Assembly: GCA_036795455.1 (NCBI GenBank)
Contig: DAIRET010000126.1
Location: 1-8,559, forward strand
DNA: 8,559 nucleotides
Reading direction: 5' to 3'
Source: DAIRET01 sp036795455
GTDB lineage: Bacteria; Bacteroidota; Ignavibacteria; Ignavibacteriales; Ignavibacteriaceae
Within the stretch, counting starts at the first letter, position 1; each line of letters opens with the position of its first letter. Below the pieces are notes generated by a model. That model was given only the letters and a program-made list of their open reading frames with translations. It made no database searches and was not told where the DNA came from. The position numbers were made by a program, and so were the translations under genes. Shown here piece after piece: positions 1 through 5,493 of this stretch.

Positions 1-76
1 TTTTATTCTTCTTATGTCTGAAGCCGAAGAAGAAGAACAAGACGAATCTAAACAAAAACCAGAGGATAATAAATGA
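1..76 (+). CDS. C-terminal end of an upstream gene (partial, acidic tail)
   Basis: An open frame runs in from the left edge (codons in phase with base 2) and ends at TGA 74-76, giving 24 visible residues. After a short hydrophobic stretch (FILLM) the tail is highly acidic and hydrophilic (SEAEEEEQDESKQ...). The stop overlaps the ATG of the next gene as ATGA (73-76), the usual sign of translational coupling in an operon. Nothing in this tail identifies a family, and the rest of the protein is outside the window. An internal ATG at 14 could in principle start a 20-residue peptide, but a continuing upstream gene is more likely. Confidence 0.55.
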   Translation, partial: FILLMSEAEEEEQDESKQKPEDNK

Positions 77-369
77 AAGAGCGCGAAGGCTACAAACCCG
101 AACAACTCCGTAATATTGCTTTTGCTAACGTTAATCTTAGTAAACAGCAGAAAAAAGTTTTTGATGTTATTAAAAACTTTCAGCCTATTTCTAATGACAG
201 AATTGCGGCGCACCTTGGTTGTTTTCCGCACCAGGTTACTCCGAGGGTTCTCGAACTTCGTAATCTTGGGCTTGTTCAATTTTTAGGTGAAGGTTTCTCG
301 TCTATAAGTAACCGTAAAGTTTCACTTTGGAGGGTTAATCCTAATGGCACACAACTTAGCTTATTCTAA
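73..369 (+). CDS. small winged helix-turn-helix DNA-binding protein
   Basis: This 98-residue protein looks like a single winged-helix domain. Residues about 23-50 (SKQQKKVFDVIKNF, then PISNDRIAAHLGC) give the first helices. HQVTPRVLELRNLGLVQFLG (about 53-72) fits the recognition helix and the start of the wing, and RKVSLWRV (about 82-89) fits the closing wing strand. This resembles MarR/GntR-like wHTH modules of small phage regulators and replication accessory proteins, but I cannot name a family. The ATG is preceded by GAGGA at a normal distance and overlaps the upstream stop (ATGA). The 3' end overlaps the next gene by 26 bp. A role in early-gene regulation or replication is inferred from the fold and position only. 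Confidence 0.8.
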   Translation: MKEREGYKPEQLRNIAFANVNLSKQQKKVFDVIKNFQPISNDRIAAHLGCFPHQVTPRVLELRNLGLVQFLGEGFSSISNRKVSLWRVNPNGTQLSLF

Positions 370-658
370 TTCTGCTTCTTCTCGCAACGAGGATGATACC
401 CGGAAAATGTTTCGCATTACAACAGCCACTGTTGTTAAAGAAGCTAAAAAAATATACCCCGGCTGGAATATTCAAACTGCGCTTAAACAATATATACAGT
501 TGCAAGAAAGTATTCTAAAATACTCTACTTCAGAATCTTCCATAAAAGAAGCAGTTCAAAAATACAGTCTTGCACGCTTAATTGCTGATGCTTTTGAACC
601 ATATAGGGTTTCTTTTGTCAAAAACCCTTCGGGAACTATACTATTATGTAATAACTAA
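344..658 (+). CDS. hypothetical small protein, probably helical
   Basis: I do not recognise this 104-residue protein. The first ~20 residues are polar and look disordered (SNSASSRNEDDTRK). The rest reads as amphipathic helices (ATVVKEAKKIYPGW, then IQTALKQYIQLQESILKYS, then SSIKEAVQKYSLARLIADAFEPY) with a short C-terminal strand (RVSFVKN, GTILLC). The start at 344 lies inside the end of the previous gene, with GGAGGG at 329-334 about 9 bases upstream. The ATG at 408 is an alternative that would remove the overlap and the disordered start. The stop codon TAA (656-658) is the first part of a hairpin-forming sequence. Confidence 0.7.
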   Translation: MAHNLAYSNSASSRNEDDTRKMFRITTATVVKEAKKIYPGWNIQTALKQYIQLQESILKYSTSESSIKEAVQKYSLARLIADAFEPYRVSFVKNPSGTILLCNN

Positions 659-687
659 CGGTGTTGCGGCTAACTTGCCGAACGGTA
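655..687 (+). repeat. hairpin over the stop codon, degenerate attC-like
   Basis: CTAAC (655-659) contains the stop codon of the preceding gene. It is followed by an imperfect stem: GTT 663-665 pairs with AAC 681-683, G666 is bulged, and CGGC 667-670 pairs with GCCG 677-680 around the loop TAACTT. AACGGT also occurs as a direct repeat at 657-662 and 681-686. The layout mimics the better site at 946-1005: a stop codon inside CTAACG on the left and CGGTA on the right. However, the right-hand core GTTAG is missing and the sequence reads ATTTATT instead. It could be a decayed recombination site or only a post-gene hairpin. No T-run follows, so it is not a standard terminator. Confidence 0.35.
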
Positions 688-717
688 ATTTATTAATTAA
701 AAATTATAGGATATAAA

Positions 718-951
718 ATGAACGATAACGAAAAACCCGAAATTGACCGAACTGAAAGTGAGGTCGATGTTGAGCCGTTTGTTAGGCGGTTTTGGATATT
801 TAATAGGACAGACCATATACCGGGGCAATATATTCCCGATAAATATGAATGGAAATTTGAAGGCACGGAAGCCGAAGCAAGAAAGAAATTAAACGAATTG
901 ATAGACGGAACTTTTTCCCCATTTACTACTTTTGGGTTTAAGTCCGCCTAA
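718..951 (+). CDS. hypothetical small protein, possible gene-cassette product
   Basis: This 77-residue protein is not recognised. The N-terminus is acidic (residues 1-20, rich in D and E). It is followed by an aromatic strand-like part (RRFWIFNRTD, then YEWKFEG), a helix (TEAEARKKLNELIDG) and a short tail. The start is well supported by AGGA seven bases upstream of the ATG. The gene sits alone between two hairpins that each begin in a stop codon. It is separated from its neighbours by 59 and 87 bp, unlike the overlapping genes around it. That arrangement is the one expected of an integron-type cassette (a short gene plus its attC site). Function unknown. Confidence 0.7.
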   Translation: MNDNEKPEIDRTESEVDVEPFVRRFWIFNRTDHIPGQYIPDKYEWKFEGTEAEARKKLNELIDGTFSPFTTFGFKSA

Positions 952-1005
952 CGTCCGATTAGCCCGTCCCGACTTGTCGGGATCGGGCTCAATCGGTAGT
1001 TAGAA
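946..1005 (+). other. attC-like recombination site / long bulged hairpin
   Basis: Reading inward from both ends: GCCTAAC (946-952, containing the stop TAA 949-951 of the previous gene) and GTTAGAA (999-1005) pair over CTAAC/GTTAG. Two bases on each side, GT and TA, are unpaired. CCGATT (955-960) pairs with AATCGG (991-996). C990 is extrahelical. AGCCCG (961-966) pairs with CGGGCT (984-989). T983 is extrahelical. TCCCGAC (967-973) pairs with GTCGGGA (976-982) around the loop TT. This matches the attC plan: R''/R' cores, an unpaired spacer, a paired L''/L' segment, two extrahelical bases on one arm and a variable tip. GCCTAAC fits RYYYAAC, while GTTAGAA misses GTTRRRY only at the last base. No integrase is present in the window. 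The alternative is a simple post-gene hairpin. Confidence 0.5.
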
Positions 1006-1038
1006 AAGATTAAGATAAAAAAACAAAAAGGAGTTATA

Positions 1039-1362
1039 ATGAACACAACTAATACTATCTCGCAAAGCCGTTCCGGGATTTGCATCGATTGCGGCGAACA
1101 ATTTACCTCTTACAGAAATCAGCGTAAGCGGTGCATTAAATGTACAGAAAGAAGATTCAAAATGAAAAGTGGGGTGTACAATAATAAAAGAATCGTAAAA
1201 ATGAAATTAGAAAGAAAAAAACACCTTACATTATCAAACGGGCTTTCCGTGCTTGACAACATACTCGGTAGAACAATGTACAGAAACACCGATTTATCTC
1301 ATACCTCTGCCGGTATGAACGAGGTTGTTATTCGCAAAGCAAATCGATACTATTCAGAATGA
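1039..1362 (+). CDS. four-cysteine zinc-ribbon/zinc-finger protein
   Basis: This 107-residue basic protein carries two CxxC knuckles, C15-I-D-C18 and C32-I-K-C35, separated by 13 residues that include CGEQFTSYRNQRKRC. That is a compact treble-clef or ribbon-type zinc site. The remainder is Lys/Arg-rich (residues 36-62) and then of unclear fold. Small zinc proteins of this kind in phages usually bind nucleic acid or partner proteins, but no family can be assigned. The start has a strong ribosome binding site (AAAGGAG seven bases before the ATG). The stop TGA (1360-1362) overlaps an ATG as ATGA. TTGACA at 1253 lies inside this gene and is not supported as a promoter. Confidence 0.75.
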   Translation: MNTTNTISQSRSGICIDCGEQFTSYRNQRKRCIKCTERRFKMKSGVYNNKRIVKMKLERKKHLTLSNGLSVLDNILGRTMYRNTDLSHTSAGMNEVVIRKANRYYSE

Positions 1363-1658
1363 TTAACTATATGAACAAATATATTATCTCTATAATTACT
1401 ATTAAAAACACTGCCTCGGTCGAAGTCAAATTTAACTCGATTTATAAAACGGTTAATGTAGAGCATAACAAAAACCTTAGAGGTTTCCCTTTTGCCGGGC
1501 TTTTACTCTGCCTTTTTCTTGTACAATCAGAAAGACTTTTACAATGGATAATAAAATTAAGAAACGAATCTTATGGCTTAAAAAATATTACGGAGAAGAT
1601 TTCATTCTCTTACTTCTGGAAGAGCTTATTAAAGCGCATCAAAGCCACAATTTTTTAG
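1359..1658 (+). CDS. doubtful ORF with a hydrophobic segment
   Basis: This 99-residue reading frame begins with an ATG that overlaps the previous stop as ATGA, the coupling pattern used elsewhere in the cluster. That is the main reason to keep it. The product has one hydrophobic stretch (GFPFAGLLLCLFLV, about residues 42-55) that could be a membrane segment, and it is otherwise Ile/Asn/Lys-rich with no recognisable domain. Its last 115 bp overlap a better-looking small ORF (1544-1705) in another frame. The two are unlikely to be fully real together. Possibly only the first half is translated, or the region is non-coding spacer. Confidence 0.25.
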   Translation: MINYMNKYIISIITIKNTASVEVKFNSIYKTVNVEHNKNLRGFPFAGLLLCLFLVQSERLLQWIIKLRNESYGLKNITEKISFSYFWKSLLKRIKATIF

Positions 1659-1705
1659 AAATGTTTAATCAACTTTATTTAACTTATAAGGAACAAAATA
1701 AATGA
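1544..1705 (+). CDS. hypothetical 53-residue helical protein
   Basis: This short frame runs from the ATG at 1544 to TGA 1703-1705. The product is Lys-rich and predicted helical from sequence: KIKKRILWLKKYYGEDF, then ILLLLEELIKAHQ, then FLEMFNQLYLTYKEQ. The heptad-like spacing of Leu/Phe residues looks like a genuine small helical protein. The stop overlaps the next gene's start as ATGA, consistent with coupling. The ribosome binding site is weak (AGAAAG, 7-12 bases upstream). No family recognised. It competes with the doubtful frame at 1359-1658, and I prefer this one for its composition and its junction with the next gene. Confidence 0.5.
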   Translation: MDNKIKKRILWLKKYYGEDFILLLLEELIKAHQSHNFLEMFNQLYLTYKEQNK

Positions 1706-2178
1706 ATACAACTATCAAAAAAACAACTGCTAAACCGTTAAGCCGTTCCAGTAGTATCTGCGAACCGGTTAGTCTTAAACCCGGCTCTAAAAAATTCATT
1801 GACTACAAAGCCAATCTCTGCCAGCAGGCAGTTGACATTAAATTCAAAATAGACAAACTTGCAGATAAATACAGCAAAATTAAAAACAAACTGCTTACGG
1901 TTTTTCAACTTGACCCCAAAAAAATGTTTGTAGAAGGCGGCTTCGTTCAATTAGAACAATCAAACTCATATTCAATTGAAGAACAAAATTTAGAAAAAGC
2001 GAAAGAAGTACTTCTAAAAAACAATCTTGTTATTGACGATTACATTCTATGTACTACTAAGTTCGGAATTACTGCAAAGCTGCGTACGCTTATTAAAGAC
2101 GAAGCAAGTCCCATTGGGCTTGCGTTAAAACCCCTTGTTACAATCAAAACACAAGAATCTTTGCAAGTAAAATCATAA
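1702..2178 (+). CDS. hypothetical early phage protein
   Basis: This 158-residue protein has a polar N-terminal tail (about 1-28, Ser/Thr/Lys-rich). A long helix likely to form a coiled coil follows (about 33-68, CQQAVDIKFKIDKLADKYSK and onward). After that comes a mixed alpha/beta part with FVEGGFVQLEQSNSYSIEEQ (about 76-95) and a helix-strand region ending near residue 150. An AAGGA ribosome binding site precedes the ATG, which overlaps the upstream stop by ATGA. Position and a helical-N-terminus layout recall host-nuclease inhibitor (Gam-like) proteins in transposable phages, but I see no convincing residue match, so no function is assigned. Confidence 0.75.
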   Translation: MNTTIKKTTAKPLSRSSSICEPVSLKPGSKKFIDYKANLCQQAVDIKFKIDKLADKYSKIKNKLLTVFQLDPKKMFVEGGFVQLEQSNSYSIEEQNLEKAKEVLLKNNLVIDDYILCTTKFGITAKLRTLIKDEASPIGLALKPLVTIKTQESLQVKS

Positions 2179-2203
2179 CAAAAAAATACTACTGGAGTTA
2201 ATC

Positions 2204-2476
2204 TTGAATATTACAGAGACAGCCAAACGATTAAAGAAAAGTACATCTTATGTTTATAAGACTTTACAGGGTAAAAACGATGGTAAAGACATTGAAAAAA
2301 TTACTTTATTGCTTAATTTTGAGGAACACACTTTACCCGATTTATTTTTGAACGACTGTTTCCTTGAGCTTTGCGAAACAGCTATTATGAAAAGCAAAAA
2401 TCTTAAAACAAAAGAATTTGCAGCTTACTGCAAACAATTGCATTTATTTATGAAAGGTAAAAATGCGCTGTCCTAA
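2204..2476 (+). CDS. small helix-turn-helix protein (TTG start)
   Basis: The 90-residue product starts with a helix-turn-helix: ITETAKRLKKSTSYVYKTLQGK (residues 3-24) fits helix 2, turn and recognition helix of an XRE/Cro-like or MerR-like reader. The rest is helical and contains two segments, LPDLFLNDCFLELCETAIMK and LKTKEFAAYCKQLHLFM. The start is the non-ATG codon TTG at 2204. It is chosen because GGAG (2194-2197) lies 6 bases upstream and the HTH begins directly after it. The end overlaps the next gene by 14 bp. Likely a phage regulator, for example controlling early or late transcription; the target is unknown. It is too short for a full repressor with an effector domain. Confidence 0.7.
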   Translation: MNITETAKRLKKSTSYVYKTLQGKNDGKDIEKITLLLNFEEHTLPDLFLNDCFLELCETAIMKSKNLKTKEFAAYCKQLHLFMKGKNALS

Positions 2477-2642
2477 ATGTAATTCTATTCATATCGGGGT
2501 TGTTAAAACAACCCCGATACTACACAGCAAGGTAAGAATACGGATATGTTACAATTGCAAGCATGTTTTTGAAACTGTTGAAAAAGTTATTCCCCCCGAA
2601 GAAAATCCTTCGCAGAACTTATTCAAAAAAGATAATCATTAA
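2463..2642 (+). CDS. 59-residue zinc-ribbon protein, NrdR-/Com-like
   Basis: This short gene starts at ATG 2463, inside the end of the HTH gene, with AAAGG just upstream, and stops at TAA 2640-2642. The protein opens MRCPKC and continues to RIRICYNCKHVFETVEKV, so the zinc ligands are C3, C6, C29 and C32. The order and wording closely resemble the N-terminal zinc ribbon of the repressor NrdR (CPxC ... RRRxCxxCxxRFTTxE), but the ATP-cone domain is absent. By size and position before the late genes it could also be a counterpart of Mu Com or a P2 Ogr-type late regulator. This is inference. The loop between the knuckles is encoded by a perfect 13-bp inverted repeat (2492-2519). Confidence 0.75.
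   Translation: MRCPKCNSIHIGVVKTTPILHSKVRIRICYNCKHVFETVEKVIPPEENPSQNLFKKDNH
2492..2519. repeat. perfect 13-bp inverted repeat inside the zinc-ribbon gene
   Basis: TATCGGGGTTGTT (2492-2504) and AACAACCCCGATA (2507-2519) are exact reverse complements separated by AA. The element codes for the segment IGVVKTTPI between the two cysteine pairs. As RNA it would form a GC-rich hairpin on either strand. No T-run follows on either side, so it is not a classical intrinsic terminator. It lies about 140 bp from the convergent gene junction and could slow polymerases from both directions, act as an operator, or be a palindrome inserted into the gene. Confidence 0.8.
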
Positions 2643-2658
2643 TGGTTCCCGCCCATTA
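2640..2658. terminator. short hairpin joining two convergent stop codons (weak)
   Basis: TAATGG (2640-2645) and CCATTA (2653-2658) form a 6-bp stem with a 7-base loop. It spans the 13-bp gap between the convergent zinc-ribbon gene and large terminase gene and includes both stop codons. The stem is AT-rich and no T-run is adjacent, so termination here is only a possibility. No better terminator is visible at the junction. Confidence 0.2.
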
Positions 2659-4107
2659 TCTTCGCTTTTTATACTCTATATATACGCGCCCTTCCCCCTC
2701 TAATTCGCTCAACAAAATCTGATTATTAAAAACAGCATAGTCTCCGCAATCGCTTAAGTGGGTCAAATCCTTTTTACTTTTATCAATTAAAAAACCCTCT
2801 CCGCTCTGTTTCCAGCATACAAGCTCTCTATCTTTAATTGTTTTAATACAACGCTCATCAATAAAGTACATTTCTCTTTCAAACAACTTATTAACAAAAT
2901 TAATCCTATCTCTTACCGGGGGGTTTTCATGTGGTATGTTAAAATAGAAATTTATACCTGCTTTAGTAAACTCATCTCTAATTATTTCATAATCGCTCAT
3001 GTATCCACGTGTCCCCCTTCTTCTGCCCGTAGCATCACCTGTAATTATTATAGAGTTTTGCAATCTCTCGTTAATTGAAGTCAGATATACGATTACAGCG
3101 GCGCATAGTTCGGCTGTATTACTACTGCTAAGGCTCCATTCCTTTACCTCGTAAAATACTTTACCCTTTAGTACTACAAGCACAGCAGTCATAGGGTCAA
3201 CATTGAAATCAAATGACAATATTAACTCGTCATATTCTTTCAGCCTATTTTCTTTTGTAGTATCCACTACATGAAGCGAACGGTTAAAACAATGATAAGC
3301 CCTATTAGCAGTAAGCATTATAAATCTACCTTCAAGGTATACTTCTTGTAGTTTTGCATCGTACTTTTTCTTTAGATTATCAAGGTATTCTTTAGGCAGG
3401 TGCTTATTGGCTTTAGTCGGCAGTGTTATTGTAAAAAGGCTTTTTTCATCATGGTCCTTTTCAAAATAATCCATTCCCCATTCCATGTACTGAGGCTCCG
3501 GGGTTCCGCTCCAAAACAAATTATTTCTATTTGTTTTTTTACTAATACGGCTGTTTATTATTTCATATGCTTCTTTGCTTTGTATAAACGGCTCATCCAT
3601 TCCCGCTGCTGCCACAGTATAGCCTTTTAAGAAGCGTGGTTTATCACTCCCGGCAAGGTATAGGTGAATATTATCTACATCATCGTTCGATAATTTAATT
3701 ACAAAAAACCCTTTACTGCTCAAAAACTCATACTCAAGTTTATTTTCATCGCAAAGTAATTTAAGCTTTTCGGCAACAACATCCACTACAAGATCATAAC
3801 TTGGTGAGACCAATAAAATCGGATACGGACGGTTTATATATCCTAATGCAATTGCCTCTGCACAAAAAGCAGTTGTTTTACCGCTTTGGTATCCGCCTTT
3901 AATTCCGCGTTCAAAAGCAAGCGAACTATGAAACTTTTGTTGTTGTGGCAATGGTTTATAATTTGGCAGAAGCGATTTTATTATATCTATTGATACTATT
4001 GAATTTATTGTGCTATATTCTTCAAGAAGAAGTTTCTTTTCTTCTGCAAGCGCTTGTTGTAGTAAAGTTAATTTCCGGGAACGGTTCTGCGAATTTGAAT
4101 TAGCCAT
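2656..4107 (-). CDS. phage terminase large subunit (Mu gp28-like)
   Basis: This 483-residue packaging motor cuts and translocates phage DNA into the prohead through the portal. The ATPase half shows Walker A GGYQSGKT (residues 71-78), Walker B with DE at 171-172 (VAAAGMDEP) and a coupling motif WSGTP (199-203). The nuclease half shows FDFNVDP with D300, ITGDATG with D358, and HLSDCGDY with D453/D456 near the C-terminus, the three acidic clusters of the RNase H-like terminase nuclease. All key residues appear intact and the length is normal. The ATG follows AAGGTGAG and overlaps the end of the upstream HTH gene by 8 bp. It is the last gene of the head operon, whereas in Mu it precedes the portal. 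Residues 5-11 are encoded by a copy of the dispersed 18-bp repeat. Confidence 0.93.
   Translation of the reverse strand: MANSNSQNRSRKLTLLQQALAEEKKLLLEEYSTINSIVSIDIIKSLLPNYKPLPQQQKFHSSLAFERGIKGGYQSGKTTAFCAEAIALGYINRPYPILLVSPSYDLVVDVVAEKLKLLCDENKLEYEFLSSKGFFVIKLSNDDVDNIHLYLAGSDKPRFLKGYTVAAAGMDEPFIQSKEAYEIINSRISKKTNRNNLFWSGTPEPQYMEWGMDYFEKDHDEKSLFTITLPTKANKHLPKEYLDNLKKKYDAKLQEVYLEGRFIMLTANRAYHCFNRSLHVVDTTKENRLKEYDELILSFDFNVDPMTAVLVVLKGKVFYEVKEWSLSSSNTAELCAAVIVYLTSINERLQNSIIITGDATGRRRGTRGYMSDYEIIRDEFTKAGINFYFNIPHENPPVRDRINFVNKLFEREMYFIDERCIKTIKDRELVCWKQSGEGFLIDKSKKDLTHLSDCGDYAVFNNQILLSELEGEGRVYIEYKKRR
4076..4093 (-). repeat. dispersed 18-bp repeat, copy 1 (in large terminase)
   Basis: The minus strand reads TTCGCAGAACCGTTCCCG. 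It is inverted relative to most other copies and encodes residues 5-11 (NSQNRSR) of the large terminase. The centre is the near-palindrome GAAC-N-GTTC. Confidence 0.75.
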
Positions 4108-4975
4108 CGCTCACCTTCTTAATTAGGTCTATTACCTCGCGCATTGATATATCCGGTTTAATCTCACGGCAGATATTTAATACAGTCTTAAAGTCATTCG
4201 GGTTTGCTGTGTTTTTTTCCTCTTTAACTCTTTCAAGCATCCTTGTAATAGATTCTATCATTTTATAGTCCATCGCGTTCTTTGCAAGGTTTATTTGCTC
4301 TTCTATTAAATGGTGCATCATTATATCACGCAGTTCATCCCGGTCAACCTTTAATTTTTTTGCATCGGCAAAGCAGCTCCTATTGTAAGCATTGCTTAAA
4401 ATAAGTATTATATCTGCCAGGTCCTCTTTTTTAACAATAAACCTCATTTTACCTTTTCCAACAGGCACTCCTTTTTCCGGGGCAATTAAATCATAATTAA
4501 AAAAGCTTTCAAAAAACTTTTTGGCTTCGCTTCCAAATACGCTCTCGTCATTATTACTATCGGGTTTCAAGGGGGCTGTGCTGTTCCGGGGTGCAGATAT
4601 TTTTTCGGTTATCCTTTTAATTTTTCGTTGTGAAATACTCGTTCGCAGAACGGTTTCCGCTATTTCTTTTGCGGTTTTTTTTGTTTTACCGGCTTTCATT
4701 ACTTCCTCTACAGTCTTTTTTTCTTTTTTTGAAATTCGTGATTTATATTTTCCGCGATCTTTTCTTACCGCTCTAAGCCCGGCTACCTTACGCTGGTTCA
4801 TATCCCGGTATATTGTTTTCACGCTAATTGAGAAATCGCTACAGATTTTTTCCATAAAGTTTTTATAATTTCTCTTAGCTTCTTTTTTTAGCTTCGCAGA
4901 TGCCCGTAATTCTTTCAGTTTCTTTATTGCATCCTGGTAATTCTTTCCTCTATAAAAAGGGCGCGGTTTATTCAT
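4100..4975 (-). CDS. transposase-like HTH protein, probable terminase small subunit
   Basis: This 291-residue, very basic protein lies directly upstream of the large terminase, where a small terminase subunit is expected. That subunit would recognise the packaging site and load the motor. Residues about 38-115 look like the tandem HTH of IS/Mu-type transposases: ISVKTIYRDMNQRKVAGLRA, a basic RGKYKSR linker, then KKTAKEIAETVL. No DDE catalytic core follows. A low-complexity linker (about 124-145) leads to a helical C-terminal domain (about 150-291) that I do not recognise. The start overlaps the previous stop as ATGA. Repeat copies encode residues 106-112 and 127-136, the latter in the linker. 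The assignment rests on position plus a DNA-binding domain; an unrelated regulator is the alternative. Confidence 0.7.
   Translation of the reverse strand: MNKPRPFYRGKNYQDAIKKLKELRASAKLKKEAKRNYKNFMEKICSDFSISVKTIYRDMNQRKVAGLRAVRKDRGKYKSRISKKEKKTVEEVMKAGKTKKTAKEIAETVLRTSISQRKIKRITEKISAPRNSTAPLKPDSNNDESVFGSEAKKFFESFFNYDLIAPEKGVPVGKGKMRFIVKKEDLADIILILSNAYNRSCFADAKKLKVDRDELRDIMMHHLIEEQINLAKNAMDYKMIESITRMLERVKEEKNTANPNDFKTVLNICREIKPDISMREVIDLIKKVSDG
4568..4596 (+). repeat. diverged long-form repeat copy (in small-terminase gene)
   Basis: AAGGGGGCTGTGCTGTTCC followed by GGGG, T, GCAG matches 25 of 29 positions of 6953-6981. The left arm (TTCGCAG) is missing. On the coding strand it gives PRNSTAPL in the linker of the HTH protein, in the same frame as the copy in the minor head gene (GNGTAPFG). 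Confidence 0.7.
4642..4659 (+). repeat. dispersed 18-bp repeat, copy 2 (in small-terminase gene)
   Basis: TTCGCAGAACGGTTTCCG on the plus strand. Read on the coding strand it yields AETVLRT, a different frame from the other copies. Confidence 0.75.
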
Positions 4976-5493
4976 TTGTTAATTATCCTAACTATTTTTC
5001 TTAAATCTTCTTCCGGTACAATCATAAACGGGCGTGCAGGTATCTTTACAACATAAGGTTTTCCTTTAACAACTTTGCTTATTCTTTTATTTTTGGAAGA
5101 AGCAAATACAGTTCTTACCTCCCCGGTTTTTCTGGATTTCTTTTTCCTAAACTTAAGCTGTCTGCCGGGGTGGTTAATTACAGCCCCTTCTTGATGTACC
5201 CTTGCATAGGCTCTTGTTAATGGGTTACTGATTAATGTTACAGAATAATCAGCCTCATTCTTAACAGAAGATACATTACTTAAATTGCCGGTATTAACAA
5301 GCGTCTTGGTCAGTTTGTATTTTTTCGGTTTCTTTTTAACCGGCTTCCACTTTTCCGGGCGTCCCCCATGCTGAAAATTCTTCTTAATAGATTTAACTGC
5401 CTCAACTTCAAGTATTGCAAGCGCTTTTGCTTTTACTTTTTCAACCGCTTCTTGCAAATATTTTTTTATTTCTCCCGCTTCACTCATTCCCAT
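4972..5493 (-). CDS. phage virion morphogenesis protein (Mu gpG / tail-completion-like)
   Basis: This 173-residue protein has the hallmarks of the Mu G/P2 S-type virion morphogenesis family. It has an N-terminal helix (about 5-38), then a short motif GGRPEKWKPVKKK (43-55; family form 'P.G..W.p'), a leucine/threonine segment LVNTGNLSNVS (family 'L..TG.L'), ARVHQEGAVI (97-106; family 'A.iHq.G') and the C-terminal IPARPFMIVPEED ('iPaRpFlg'). It probably acts at the head-tail interface during assembly. The ATG at 5493 lies within the end of the minor head gene (14-bp overlap). Met3, whose ATG overlaps that gene's TGA, is an equally plausible start. Its stop overlaps the next gene's ATG. Confidence 0.85.
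   Translation of the reverse strand: MGMSEAGEIKKYLQEAVEKVKAKALAILEVEAVKSIKKNFQHGGRPEKWKPVKKKPKKYKLTKTLVNTGNLSNVSSVKNEADYSVTLISNPLTRAYARVHQEGAVINHPGRQLKFRKKKSRKTGEVRTVFASSKNKRISKVVKGKPYVVKIPARPFMIVPEEDLRKIVRIINK

Noticed and set aside
605..628. Hairpin AGGGTTT/AAACCCT near the end of the 344-658 gene
   Set aside because: It is a short stem with a ten-base loop inside a coding region and with no T-run. It could easily arise by chance.
1253..1281. TTGACA followed by an AT-containing hexamer, resembling a sigma-70 promoter
   Set aside because: It is within the zinc-ribbon coding region, lacks a good -10 box and has no gene starting suitably downstream.
1363..1543. Possible promoter or terminator in the AT-rich stretch before 1544
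   Set aside because: Only a 5-bp stem (AAACC/GGTTT) and scattered T-runs are present; nothing specific enough to call.
1738..1950. Minus-strand frame inside the 158-residue early gene
   Set aside because: It lies opposite a gene with a good ribosome binding site and ATGA coupling, and its Phe/Val/Asn-rich product looks like a complement artefact.
1702..2178. Possible Gam-type host-nuclease inhibitor
   Set aside because: Only the position and a helical N-terminus agree. No characteristic Gam residues could be matched, so the gene is left as hypothetical.
3400..3630. Plus-strand open frame opposite the large terminase
   Set aside because: It lies wholly antisense to a gene with intact ATPase and nuclease motifs. 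Its product is rich in Cys/Phe/Ile with no domain, as expected of a shadow frame.
4521..4868. Plus-strand 115-residue open frame opposite the small-terminase gene
   Set aside because: Antisense shadow. Its hydrophobic Phe/Ser/Leu composition is the complement of a Lys-rich coding region.
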